Assembly (NCBI RefSeq): GCF_905147365.1
Contig: NC_056412.1
Location: forward strand, 7,246,001-7,310,000
Origin: Aricia agestis
Lineage: Eukaryota; Arthropoda; Insecta; Lepidoptera; Lycaenidae
Length of the DNA: 64,000 nucleotides
Direction of reading: 5' to 3'
Shown one piece after another: positions 43,576-54,676 of the stretch. Position numbers and translations under genes: made by a program. The notes beneath the pieces were generated by a model. The model did no database searches, had not been told where the DNA came from, and worked only from the letters and a program-made list of their open reading frames with translations. The number at the start of each line of letters is the position of its first letter. Positions within the stretch are counted from its first letter, which is position 1.

Positions 43576-44541
43576 TCTTAGTTCTTACTGCCCAGGGCTC
43601 TCTTCCTTTCCTATTCCTTCCATTCCTATCAAGATAATATTTTTTGTCTGTTTGCAATGCGGATGCGAACTTCGCCGTTTGTGAACTGATTTTGATGATT
43701 CTTTTTTTGTTGGAAAGAGGATACTTTACAATAAATATATCCTCATCATGACCACGTCTGAGTCCCATGATGAGGATATAATTATTAATCGAAGTAGGGT
43801 TTTTTGTTATAATTTGATAGTGCGACAGGTAAAGTAAGACATTTTAAATTTTAATGTTAACACAAAAAAAAGAAACTGAATAATGTCTTTTTATTTTTTG
43901 TTATGCAACTGCTATGCACTAAAGCCATTTATAATATAGCGTTATAATATTCTTTTTTCTCCAGCTGCCCAAGGAGTGCCTTATAAAATAAGATAAATTT
44001 TTTTCTGTTATCTTTTTCCCAAATAATCATATCTTTTCTTTCTCTTACAGATGCCACTATACTTGGTGTTCAGAAAAAGATGATTCTTAATTTGTAAGGC
44101 CTATAGATATTAAATATTGTTTGTGCATACTTAGTTATTATAAATCGGTATTGTTTTTCATATTTCATATTATCATCTATCAGATTGTTTACACAGCATT
44201 AGAGATCAAAATTTACTACAATATTATATCTTTAGTCCCCATAATTTTGGTTACCTACCAAATATTATACTTAATAATAAGTTACGAAATCTACTTTGTA
44301 AAGTTATATCAAATAAGTATGTATTTAGGTTTAGCTAGAAAGATGACATTATGTAAATAATTTTAATGTTTATGGTTGAACATTGTGAAATTATAACGAC
44401 AATTATATTATTATTTTTTAATCTTAACAGTAAATCTGTTCCTAATATTTTTGCGTTAACCTGTATACTCTTATTTTTATACTATCAGATAGATTCGTAA
44501 TGATTTAGCTAAACATATCACCGACATCGACGACAAAGATA
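43576..44541 (+). other. Probable 3' UTR or downstream region of the PHF21-like gene
   Basis: AT-rich with no long open frame. CTTTCTCTTACAG at about 44050 looks like a splice acceptor and could belong to a spliced 3' UTR. I cannot set the gene end: AT-rich text continues to about 47.46 kb, where AATAATAAAGTAAGAATAAA contains candidate poly(A) signals. Confidence 0.3.
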
Positions 44542-44926
44542 GTCGTGTTCGTCTTATTATTTTATCCCGCTAATCTTTCATTGCGCATGTCAGAATCAGG
44601 TCATGTCGTGGAAAACTGGCAAGTGGAACCATAAAGTTAATATACCTAGCGGAATAGAGCAACAATCTCGATCTGTCAAACGAAACCGAAATTGATTTAC
44701 ATCTGTGTGCAAAAATATGTGTAAGTACGTCATTTTTACGTCAGATTTAGTTCTCTTCCCCCGCATTGGGGGCGCTGATTCAGCTTCAAATAGGCACAAA
44801 AAGCAGGTGGGTATCATAAGTCCAGCGTACTTGTATAATGGAGGTCAGTGATTGTTACCATGACATGACAAGATTTTGACATGCGCAATAAAAGATTTGC
44901 GCGATAAAAAATTAGACGAACACGAC
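44542..44926. mobile_element. MITE with GTCGTGTTCGTCTTATT ends and nested fragment
   Basis: The left GTCGTGTTCGTCTTATTATT is inverted at the right (AATTAGACGAACACGAC). The inner CATGTC/GACATG parts also pair. Positions 44634-44720 are one end of the CATAAAGTTAATATACC family. Confidence 0.7.
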
Positions 44927-45176
44927 CTAGGTCTTTGCTTCTAATTTCGCAACAAGCGGCGCATTGACTCAAGCACTAACAATTTATAACAAAGCCAAAG
45001 TTGAATATAGCCACATTTCACATATTGATCTTCGTTGAATAAAGTTTGATTTGTGCTTGGGTTATTTGCAGGGTGCATATTAAAAAGACGTCGCACCGCT
45101 TGGTTAAAAATTTGAAGTAAAGGCCATTTAAACACTCACTGCCTCGGTGCCTTAATAGTATTGCAAACAATCTGTA

Positions 45177-45309
45177 CAGTCTGTCAAAAAAGTCACGAAA
45201 TTAAAAAGTGGCAACATCGTAGTGTCATCCCTTTCAAATCAATCTAAGAAAAAAGGGATGACACTACGATGTTGCCACTTTTTAATTACATGACTTTTTT
45301 GACAGACTG
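45177..45309. mobile_element. Hairpin MITE with TA duplication, CAGTCTGTCAAAAAAGTCA ends
   Basis: Near-perfect palindrome: arms of about 50 bp including GTGGCAACATCGTAGTGTCA and the inverse. TA lies on each side. Tc1/mariner-like. Confidence 0.75.
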
Positions 45310-47847
45310 TACTTGTGAATTTAATGAACATGATACCTTAGATACGCCGTCAAAATATTATTGTGTCAACAAAAATTACTGTCTTCCTTTAAATTATAGT
45401 TACAGTTTTTTTAATAACTACAGTACAAAAAAAATTACATACAGACGAAATAATAGAACCTCCTCGTGTTGAAAGTCGGGTAAAAATACGATGCTCTCCG
45501 TCCGTAAGATACATTTTGTATTCTTCGTAATAAGTGTTATATAACATTATTTGCAATTTTGCAATGAGGACATCTGATTAAAATCGATTACAGTGAATCG
45601 TATGTATGGAATTCTCAATTCACCACAAAAATTATCCTTTAAGTACACGCGTTGTTTTGGGTAACGTTCCGTGGAGTGGAGTCTAGAAGTATCCCCAACA
45701 TAAATATTATATGTAGCAATTAATTCAGAATTATTTAGTATTTTTTAAAACCTGTTTTACATAATAAGAAAATACATTATTTTATTTATAAAAATCATTT
45801 ATAAATAATAAACCACCATTATTTATATAGTAAAGATCATTTTTATGAAATAACCAATCTCGTGCATAGAATTCTTAGGGCGCATGATGTACTAAAATTT
45901 AAAATGGGCATGTTTAACAGTTCAGTGTTTTAATTAGATGGTCTCTGTGCTAATAAATAATTAATCTTTGACGGATAGCGTAATATAATGTATGTATGTT
46001 GAATGTCTGTGTGTTTTGTAGAATTGAATCAAGTATTATTATTAATCATAAGGCAATAGAACTCATTTCATACAAACCATATATTTTTAGTTTACACTCT
46101 TAAAATGTTCTTACAATCTATTAATATTAATATTTAATTAAAAAACATACAAACATAACCAATATTTCTATATTGGTTGGCCTAATCGACACACCAAACT
46201 AAAGATATCAAGATTATTATGTTGTTGGTTTACTTTGTATTGTAAAGTGGTTATTATAATATTGTATAGCTTAATGCGACTGTACGATGTTAATTATTTT
46301 CATTAAGTTTTTTTCCATACTAACATTATTCTGCCTCTATAATAGGGACCGTGCAGGAACTATAGGTGCCGGCAGTCTTTACTAGATTGCCGGCATCTAT
46401 ATACAATCAATTTTAAGTTTCGAATGGGCGACACCAGTTCGCATCACCGTCCTAGCGCGCGTTTCTATAGCTAGTTTCTTTAAACCATTTTGTCATGTAA
46501 ATGTAAACTAATGTCAGTATGTAACGCCGTTGAAACACAATGGGGATTGTCCATTTTTTTTAATTTTGCTCATTACAAAAACATTTCGAGGAATAAGGTC
46601 AGTGATCGTTTTTCTGTATATAAACGAAGAAAATACCCATTAGTTACTTATATTTTTGAACAAATATGTTTAACCTTTGTTTGACCTTCAATGGCGTTAA
46701 ATTAGCAATAAATTCGATCAACATTACGTTTCGAACTTTTGGTAAGCTTCTCGTATCAGCTTTCACATAATGAGAACTTGCATTTGACGAACCAGCCATT
46801 ATAAATAAGATTGAAAGGAAATTTAAAACATATGCAGAGGTCAATTATTGGCCGCCGATGATGACGTCAGAGCGAAACTTTAAAAATTTATTGAGAAAAA
46901 ACTAGCCAATGAATTTCAAAATTATTTAATTTATATTCTTAAAATACCCTATTTTAACTAAAAAAAATATAAAGAGTGCATGTGATTTTTTTTGGACAAT
47001 GCCCATTGCAAAATTGGACGTTGGTCGACATTCCTTTTTTAGATGGTGAGGATATGACAAAATGAATTAATAAATACGATAAGGAGTATACTGTATACAT
47101 AATATGGAATAGATGGACGGAAATAAACGGACATTTAATTTACCAGAATATATTATACTGGGTACTACTGCTCTACGCCAAACCTCGATAAATCTTTGTT
47201 TTACTAACAAATACTTTTAACAGTGGTTATAGAAAAAAGTACTTATTGTAGCATGTATTTTTTTTAATAATGTTACTCTATCATTATTTATGCAATATCA
47301 AACCGTTTTAGGACTCAACACAAATGTAGATGCTAGGTAATGAATGTTTGTAAGTAGTTAAGTTTTGTGAAACTGTGATACAATTAGTTTTGTCTTTGTC
47401 GTTTGAACAATTATTTTGTTACCGATGTATGACGTTTGTAAATAATAAAGTAAGAATAAAACTTTTCTATTATGATTATCATAGTATTTTTTATTCTTCC
47501 TAATATTATTTTATTATTGTGCCATAATGCCAGTGCGATCCAAATGCTATTTTTTTTGCCCAAAACCATAATACGTTTGGGTTGATGTTATTTATTGGAC
47601 TAATTTTCAAACATTTTTCAAGTTCTTGAGCAGGGATATGATAGATAAATAACAGATATAGCATTAAAGTATTGGAAGTACAAATGACGATGATTGATAA
47701 ATAATTATAGCTAATAATACTCATCATGCCAGCTTTTACCTAAAACAAACTATCAAAATCGGTTTCTCTGTTTGGGAGCATCACCAAACCTATCTGTGAA
47801 AGCAAAGGAATATGAATCCATCATACATATTATCATTGTTATAATTG
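45310..47847. other. AT-rich non-coding DNA
   Basis: No exon-like open frames. A possible poly(A) cluster sits at 47440-47460 (AATAATAAAGTAAGAATAAA). A short inverted GCCGGCA/TGCCGGC pair lies around 46367-46395. Otherwise featureless. Confidence 0.4.
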
Positions 47848-47903
47848 GGAGTCCATCACACTTAATAGCTTTCCAATAGAAAGCTAGTGTGTGATGGACT
47901 CTC
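47848..47903. repeat. Compact hairpin, about 22-bp arms
   Basis: GAGTCCATCACAC and further bases to CTTT pair with AAAGCTAGTGTGTGATGGAC around a short CCAATAG loop, with one small bulge. It could be a tiny MITE or an RNA hairpin; no second copy is in the window. Confidence 0.5.
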
Positions 47904-49238
47904 AATAAAAGACAAAGGTTTATAATATTGAAATATTTTGTTATATTCTAAAATACTTTACAATTTTAGTAAAGAATTCTTTAAGAGTAAAGCATCAAAA
48001 AGTCCAAAGTAAGGGAAACAAAAGGAACTTTTTCGTTTTACAGTCAAATAAAACAGTTGAAAAGCCAACGAGGTAGCCGTAGAAGTTAATAGGTATTGTA
48101 AGTGCAGGTTCGATGTCGGCAAATAGCGGCTGGGACGGCCAAAGTGGCCATACGAGCGGCATCTCATTCAGGATACAGCCACGACCACGCCGAAAGGCTT
48201 AGGGTAAGTTCACCTGAAAAAATTTTTTTCAGCAATACCAGAAAAAAATTAGTAAGTTTTTAAATTTGCTAATTGAAAAAAAATTAGTAAGTTTTTTTTC
48301 AATTAGCTATACCTAGCTAATTGAAAAAAAAAACGAATAATGTAATTTTTCTGTTTAAGTAGGCCAATTCATGTGTTTTATTTAATAATAGGTATGTTCT
48401 TGTTTAAAATATGTTAACATGACAGCAAAAAATCCATTATCCAGTAAACGAATAAACATAAGAAGCAAGACCGTTCGATATCGCTTATTACATAATCATA
48501 ATTAAACAATATTACCTACCTAAGTAATTGCAGGTCAAATTAATTAAATTAATGTGACTGCAATTTAAAAGCCAATCGACGGAATTAATACCTAAGTATT
48601 TACCTATTACCTAAGGTAATTAAGCGCTACAGAGTCCAGGTAATAAATTGTTATAGATTGGATAATTTAAATAACTTAAGAACCAAGTATTTCTTCATTA
48701 CTTCTAGCAAAGCCTTTAACATTAAATTGCTGAGTTTGCTATTTCGCATTTTGCGAAATTTACTTCACTTTGCTGAATTCAGAAAGAAGCAAATCCCTAG
48801 AACGTTACAATACGAATCGCAACTGTGAAGGCAGCCTTGTCTAGAATTTGAAACAGTTACGGCCATAAGTAAGGTCTGGTAACGAGGGGGTTAAGTTTGA
48901 GATAATCGTCACGTGGCGGTGCCTCACAGACCCAACGCGACTGTTAATGTGACCGACTCGGGCTATTTACTGCCGGATCGGGGTTACTACTGTTAGAAGC
49001 CAGTTTATGCTTAGATTAACGTTTGTATCACGTTATTGCTATCCCAAAATTACTGAGGCTAGAGATTTCATCTATTATATTGTGTGATAGATTGCGTTTC
49101 GTTCACAGTCACGGTTAATTCATAAGATCAATATAGTTCGGTGGTAAGTTGTAAAAGTGGTTCTGTCCATTTTTTGCAAGTGTGCCTGTTCAATAAAGTG
49201 AATGAATGTGCTCAATTTCCTTATTTGAAAAATTGTAC
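47904..49238. other. Non-coding DNA; possible non-coding 5' exon near 48880-49140
   Basis: 48220-48330 has several AATTAG/CTAATT words with A-runs. 48880-49140 is less AT-rich than its surroundings and ends in TTCGGTG|GTAAGTTG, a strong donor match at 49141-49147, so it could be a first exon of a plus-strand gene whose coding part is outside the window. No ATG-started frame of note. Confidence 0.3.
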
Positions 49239-49541
49239 GTGGGAGAGCCATGCTTCGGCACGAATGGGCCGGCTCGACCGGAGAAATACCACGTCCTCAC
49301 AGAAAACCGGCGTGAAACAGCGCTTGCGCTGTGTTTCGCCGAGTGAGTGAGTTTACCGGAGGCCCAGTCCCCTACCCTATTCCCTTCCCTTCCCTACCCT
49401 CCCATATTTCCCTATTCCCTATTAAAAGGCCGGCAACGCACCTGCAGCTCTTCTGATGCTGCGAGTGTCTATGGGCGACGGAAGTTGCTTTCCATCAGGT
49501 GACCCGTTTGCTCGTTTGCCCCCTTATATCACAAAAAAAAA
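49239..49541 (+). mobile_element. CR1-derived SINE-like copy with target duplication
   Basis: GTGGGAGAGCCATGCTTCGG to GTTTGCCCCCTTATATC plus an A-run. AAAATTGT lies on each side (49229-49236 and about 49540-49547). Same head-plus-tail structure as 42499-42834. Confidence 0.85.
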
Positions 49542-49549
49542 AAATTGTT

Positions 49550-50066
49550 TCATGGAAATTCTTTGACTTCTGGGAGAAAACTTCTATAAAATTCCTTTCG
49601 CGCGTTACTGAATTCTGCGCAAGAAAGTTGCTGGAAGCATCTAAAATTACTTTAGGTACTTATAAGTATGCATAATTTTATTGCAAAATTATTGGATAGA
49701 TATTAAGTAGATATACTTACTTATAATTTTATAATGAGCACCGTACTAATTGACATTACGGTATATTATAAAGTCTAAACCTACGGTCTAAACTCTGAAG
49801 TATGTAAACACTAAACAACTAGAGTGGCAAAAAACACATCCGCCGCAAATTATTGTCAGGAACAGGTGACGGGGAGGACCCCGGGGGATGTCCCCGGAGC
49901 GTGATCAGCTCCCGGCTTCAGCCAATGTTAAGAGTGTGGTTTTTGTTACCATTATACTTACTATTGATAGATAGTACAAAAAGTAAAAACGATGGTTTCA
50001 ACATCATGAAAGCACCATGATAGAATTAATTAAAGGAAACATGTTTTTATGGTGACATAAGATTAA
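49550..50066. other. Non-coding DNA
   Basis: No coding frame. A GC-rich patch at 49860-49925 (GGGGAGGACCCCGGGGGATG...) contains a short GGGGATGTCCCC inverted repeat. Confidence 0.4.
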
Positions 50067-50199
50067 GGGCCTGTTTCACCAGTGCCTGATAAGTTCCGGA
50101 TAGGCTATCAACAACTTATCTGACAGATTCTTCATACTCTGTCAAGTTAAGTTGTGGATAGCAAATCCGGCACTTATCAAGAAGTGGTGAAACAGCCCC
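50067..50199. mobile_element. MITE with GGGCCTGTTTCACC ends (copy 1)
   Basis: GGGCCTGTTTCACCAGTGCC is inverted at the right (AGTGGTGAAACAGCCCC). Copies 2 and 3 are at 51069-51197 and 57165-57289. Confidence 0.8.
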
Positions 50200-51068
50200 T
50201 TAGATGCGTTTGTATAAACGAAATACCTTGGATAATTTAAGGGCCCGCATCGGTAATCAATTACTTTGAGAAAAAGTAAAACATACTGATTGCAATAGTG
50301 CAACCCGTCATACAAAAAGCAATTATCAGAAAGCCGATTATCAACTAGGGTATCAACTTTTTGTAGGCAAAAAGTCATACTTTTTGTAGGGTTGATAATA
50401 ATCGGGCTAGTGGGTGGACCATAATATAAATTCCAGTAGATACTTCGATTTTACATAGATATTCTAATTTTATATATTATCTTTTACAGTTTTTCGATGT
50501 TTGATTTGTACTGATCCATCCTCGGATCTCGACAAACAAAAGTTTTGTTAAAAATGGCGGGAGTCAAATCGCACAAGTCGTTATCTCAATAAGCCCTCCG
50601 CGGCAAGAATTGCAAATGGCGATAATTCTAACTACGCCGATAAATCAGCTGTACCCGTTCAAGTTTTTCCCCGAGGGGGCACCTCGGGCTGTTGATCGAT
50701 CACCGTTTCCCATACTTTCTCACAAACTACCATGTGTTCCCAAAATGTTCCCAAAGAGTTGTTCGACACACGGGGTACAACGCGATTGATTTCATTTTAA
50801 TATCAATAACAACCTAAATAGGCAAAACTAGGGTTGATACTCTAATTCACATTATAGTACCGACAGCACGACCACGACATCAATAGATTTCGACGCATTG
50901 CATCCAAAGACTTTAAATATAATTCTTTGATTGCATCAAGCAAACATCATAGGTAAACGGTAATACACTGAGTTATAACTTACGAGTATATAAGTACTAC
51001 GTACATGTAATATTAATTTCTGACCAAAAACTAATATCCTCAAGAACGGATGGTGAATTGGATACTTA
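50200..51068. other. Non-coding DNA with a short inverted-repeat cluster
   Basis: 50230-50415 holds TTTTTGTAGG and ATACTTTTTGTAGGG repeats and GATTATCAAC/GTTGATAATAATC inverses, perhaps a decayed MITE. The rest is featureless. Confidence 0.4.
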
Positions 51069-51197
51069 GGGCCTGTTTCACCACTTCCTGATAAGGCTAT
51101 CCACCAATTAACTTGACAGATCAAGTATGAAGAATCTGTCGAAAAAGTTGTGAATAGCCTAATGAGGCACTTTATCAGAAAGTGGTGAAACAGGCCC
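51069..51197. mobile_element. MITE with GGGCCTGTTTCACC ends (copy 2), TTA duplication
   Basis: Inverted GGGCCTGTTTCACCACTTCC / GTGGTGAAACAGGCCC, flanked by TTA at 51066-51068 and 51198-51200. A 3-bp duplication fits PIF/Harbinger. Confidence 0.82.
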
Positions 51198-51832
51198 TTA
51201 TTGATTTTACTTTAATTATACCCAACAAATTTACCCATCAAACTCCATAAGTAAACCGGTGAGCGAGACACAATAGAATAACAATAGATTTCCAAGAATC
51301 CACGATCGAAGCATTAAATTGATGTGCTTAATGCTTATAGGGTAGAACATATTATATTGCAGAATCCAAAGCCAGGCTTTCGTGAAACGTCGATTTAATG
51401 TTACTTTAAATTTACCCAATCTCAGACGCTTTCAATGATCATACCATTAACCATACTAAACACTGCACTCGTAGGCAGGATATTCGGTGTTCCGTGTAAA
51501 AACTTAACGAGATAGGGAACTAATTGCAATTAGCTGCCGAAGACAGTCGGCTCCAATAAAAAGTTCAGATGAATTGAGCTGATGACACCCCCGGGAGCCG
51601 GTGACGCTATAACTGTCACTAATTGCCCTTAATTCCGACCAGACGATGCGACACATGATGTTTTGACCTCGTATGCAATTTTTAACCCCCGATAAGGGTG
51701 TTCACGCCGTACTATGTGGCAAAACGAACGTAGATCAACCAGGTTTGATCTAGTTTTGGAAAATTAACGCCGTGACTCGTGATCTAGACTAGAGTCTAGA
51801 CGTTAATTTTACAGCAATTAAATTTTTGACAG
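51198..51832. other. Non-coding DNA
   Basis: No exon-like frame. 51280-51318 resembles 22345-22380 inverted (GATTTCCAAGAATCC plus GATCGAAG), a small shared repeat. 51740-51830 has CTAGACTAGAGTCTAG. Confidence 0.35.
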
Positions 51833-52030
51833 TGGTACTCAACCTTTTTTTATACGGGCCATAAACAGTTTGGTACGCGGGCCACAACAAAAATTTAAAA
51901 ACTAAAGTTTCGAAAAAAAATTTCACGACGACTTTGCACTATTTTGACGGTGGGCGTGAATTTCAAAGTATTTTTACTTCACGCCGCACGCGGGCCACTG
52001 ACAAAGTCCCGGCGGGCCGTAGCTGCTCTA
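51833..52030. mobile_element. Partial hAT-like element (CAGTGGTACTCAACC end)
   Basis: The start ACAGTGGTACTCAACCTTTTT and repeated GCGGGCCAC words are typical of a hAT-derived repeat. The right end is not found. Assignment rests on style. Confidence 0.4.
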
Positions 52031-52326
52031 GAGGATTCGCTTACTGCTTGAAAGAAATTCCTAATTGTCCTTATTTCACTAATGAAGCGAAACCTTTACG
52101 TTCCATTCATAGCGTACTAAAGTTCGCAATAAATCGCAGCGCATTAGAACTAGCCCTCAGTAGTCAGAAGCTATTATCCCTCTTGAGTGGCACCGGCATG
52201 ACTGGCCGCTAGATAAGCAGACGCGTGGCGGCCGCGCGCCGCCATGTATAATGCGTGACATACATACACTTGAGGTTTTATGCGTTTAAGCTTTACTTTC
52301 CTACTACATGAGGCCCGCAACTTCCA

Positions 52327-52470
52327 GTAGCGGCGTTAGGGGAAGGGCGACGCTGGGCGACCGCCCAGGGCGCCGTATAAAAAGGGGCGCTGAAGGCAAA
52401 CAAAATGGGGCCAAAATTCTTCAGCACTATCAGAACCACGGGCGCCGAAGAATCTCGCCCAGGGCGCTGC
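52327..52470. mobile_element. Possible small TIR element, CCAGTAGCGGCG ... CGCTGCTGG
   Basis: Weak inverted ends and a GC-rich interior with CGCCCAGGGCGC on both sides. It abuts a partial CTCGACAAGGCTT MITE. Confidence 0.35.
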
Positions 52471-52560
52471 TGGTAAAGGAGAACTGTCAAAAATGGCGTT
52501 TTTGTATGGCGGCAGCGTTAGTTCCTTTTTTCGCCACGTTCATTTAAAGCCTTGTCGAGC
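52471..52560. mobile_element. Partial MITE, CTCGACAAGGCTT family (copy 3)
   Basis: In reverse orientation: GGAGAACTGTCAAAAATGGC, then CGCCACGTTCATTTAAAGCC and TTGTCGAG. One end is missing. Confidence 0.65.
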
Positions 52561-52565
52561 TCTAA

Positions 52566-52727
52566 GGCCGGTATAAATATAAATAGTCAGTACTCAAGAT
52601 GCATCTCGGTCTCAAGACGCGGTTCGGCTCTATGATTGGTCCAAATTTTTACAGCCAACCAATCACAGAGCCTGAACCGTGTCTTGAGACCGAGATGCAT
52701 CTTGAGTACTGACTATTTATACTGGCC
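52566..52727. mobile_element. Harbinger-like hairpin MITE, TAA duplication (copy 2)
   Basis: GGCCGGTATAAATATAAATA to its inverse CTATTTATACTGGCC, flanked by TAA at 52563-52565 and 52728-52730. Clearly the same family as 4290-4446. Confidence 0.8.
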
Positions 52728-52730
52728 TAA

Positions 52731-53037
52731 GACGGTTCTGTCGTTTAAACGGAAAGAGGTAGCAGGCAACCTTATATTTTCAATCAAAATAAAAGTTTGT
52801 TACTCGATGGTTTTTACTATAAATATGAAGTTATTACTTACGGGAAAAGCTTATTAGCTTTTTCCGTTAAAGCTCTTTAGTTGACATTACATTTTCTGAG
52901 AAATCGTTATTTCTATCTTAACACGGCACTAGGGTATAATGATGTTATTGGTTGTTATGCCTCTTCTGGATTCAAGAAAGACTAAGCACTGGGATATGAT
53001 ACGTTTTTATCTGTTGTTAAGTTAATAATGCCATATA
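52731..53037. other. Non-coding DNA
   Basis: AT-rich with no exon or repeat ends, apart from a short AAGCTTATTAGCTTTTTCCG near 52846. Confidence 0.4.
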
Positions 53038-53637
53038 TACAGTGTGTTACAAAAATAAGTGATAATACTTGAGGGTGTGTACGTGTTCCTTGTAGAGAGT
53101 TCACTGTAAAAGTGGCAGCGCTGAAAGACGATTTTTTTCACTTTTGTATGGACAAGGGCCCGAGCGTCACGAGTTTCCCCATACAAAAGTGAAAAAAATT
53201 TTTGGTCTTTCAGCGCTGTTACTTTCACAGTGAACTCTCTAGAAGGAACATGTACATACCCTAAAGTATTTTTTTTTTATGAAATAAGGGGGCAAACGAG
53301 CAAACGGGTCACCTGATGGAAAGCAACTTCCGTCGCCCATGAACACTCGCAGCATCAGAAGAGCTGCAAGTGCGTTGCCGGCCTTTTAAGAGGGAATAGG
53401 GTAATAGGGGAGGGTAGGGAAGAGAAGGGAATAGTTGAGGGTAGGGAAGGGAATAGGGTAGGGGTTAGGGGATTGGGCCTCCGGTAAACTCACTCACTCG
53501 GCGAAACACAGCGCAAGCGCTGTTTCACGCCGGTTTTCTGTGAGAACGTGGTATTTATCCGGTCGAGCCGGCCTATTCGTGCCGAAGCATGGCTCTCCCA
53601 CGTATAATATATCACTTATTTTTGTTACAACCTGTAT
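53038..53637. mobile_element. Hairpin MITE (TACAGTGTGTTACAAAAATA ends) split by a SINE
   Basis: The left end pairs with the inverse at the right (TATTTTTGTTACAACCTGTA). The core has GAGAGTTCACTGT and CACTTTTGTATGG inverses. The SINE-like copy 53269-53601 interrupts the right arm. Confidence 0.75.
53269..53601 (-). mobile_element. CR1-derived SINE-like copy (nested)
   Basis: Minus-strand GTGGGAGAGCCATGCTTCGG to the GCCCCCTTATTTCAT(A)n tail. The flanking AGTATT and GTATAATA suggest a short duplication. Inserted in the MITE at 53038-53637. Confidence 0.85.
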
Positions 53638-53884
53638 AGTTACATAATTATTATATTTAAAAAAGTTAATAGACAGACCTTGTTTATGTCAGTGCGTTGA
53701 GGTAATTTAAAGCGCAGTTTCTTTGTCGGTAACGCTTATTTCATTAGGTCATAGGCTCTGTGGGAGAGGAAGTGACCCTAAACGCATTATGTCTGCAACG
53801 ACAGCGACGCTGCACAGCGCTGCGGGCGAACGTCACAGAACGATCAATTAACATTCGGCTTAGGTTTTGAAATAAAACCCAGTA

Positions 53885-54161
53885 TACTGTAGCTCTACCA
53901 TGAGTTTAAAGCTATAGTTTTTATCGATACTCGATACCGACTACGTAAATTTTTAGTATGGCAAATTTTACAGCGGCGCCTCTAGCGGTCACTTTTTTTT
54001 TGTTCCATTTTTCTCACAAAATTCAATAAAATCGACAAGAGTTCAGTTTCGAGTATGGGTGTGACTTGCCGGGTTTTGATATTCACCTACACAATTTACG
54101 TAGTCGGTATCGAATATCGATAAATACTATAGCTTTAAACTTATGGTAGAGCTACTGTACT
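53885..54161. mobile_element. Hairpin MITE (CTGTAGCTCTACCAT ends), copy 2, uninterrupted
   Basis: Same arms as 32524-35985 (GAGTTTAAAGCTATAG, CGATACTCGATACCGACTAC), with a 100-bp centre and no LINE. Confidence 0.8.
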
Positions 54162-54251
54162 GACGTTAAGTATCCCATATCACATAATATCTGATGCCAC
54201 AATATTATAGACGGGTGAGACAAGTGCCCAATAAACTCGTAATACAGATGC

Positions 54252-54459
54252 CTTTTTTTTTTATGAAATAAGGGGTCACCTGATGGAAAGCAACTTCCGT
54301 CGCCCACGGACACTCGCAGCATCAGAAGAGCTGCAAGTGCGTTGCCGGCCTTTTAAGAGGGAATAGTGTAATAGGGGAGGGTAGGGAAGGGAAGGGAAGG
54401 GAATAGTTGAGGGTAGGGAAGGGAAGGGAATAGGGGTTAGGGGATTGGGCCTCCGGTAA
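54252..54459 (-). mobile_element. Truncated CR1-derived SINE-like copy
   Basis: The tail half is present with a small deletion (AAGGGG joins TCACCTGATGG, missing the usual CAAACGAGCAAACGG). The head is cut at TTTACCGGAGGCC. 54460-54674 beyond it is non-coding and unassigned. Confidence 0.75.
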
Positions 54460-54676
54460 AATGCATTGGTGTATACTTCGGTCTTTGGAACGGATCAACA
54501 GTATAGCGTCGATTGTAGACGTCAAGAGTACTGGGCTACATTTCGGAACATAGCCTCGGTAACCGATATAAAGTTGCCATTCACAGGCCGATCCAATACG
54601 ACTGGCCATTAACGCCATATACAACAGAAGTACTGATTGTTAGGGGTCCTACCCAAAAAGTAAAAAAGGGACTCTA

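Noticed and set aside
54322..54624. 100-codon minus-strand frame
   Set aside because: Half of it lies in a SINE-like tail; the rest (ASRIGSACEWQLYIGY...) has no start context or recognisable family.
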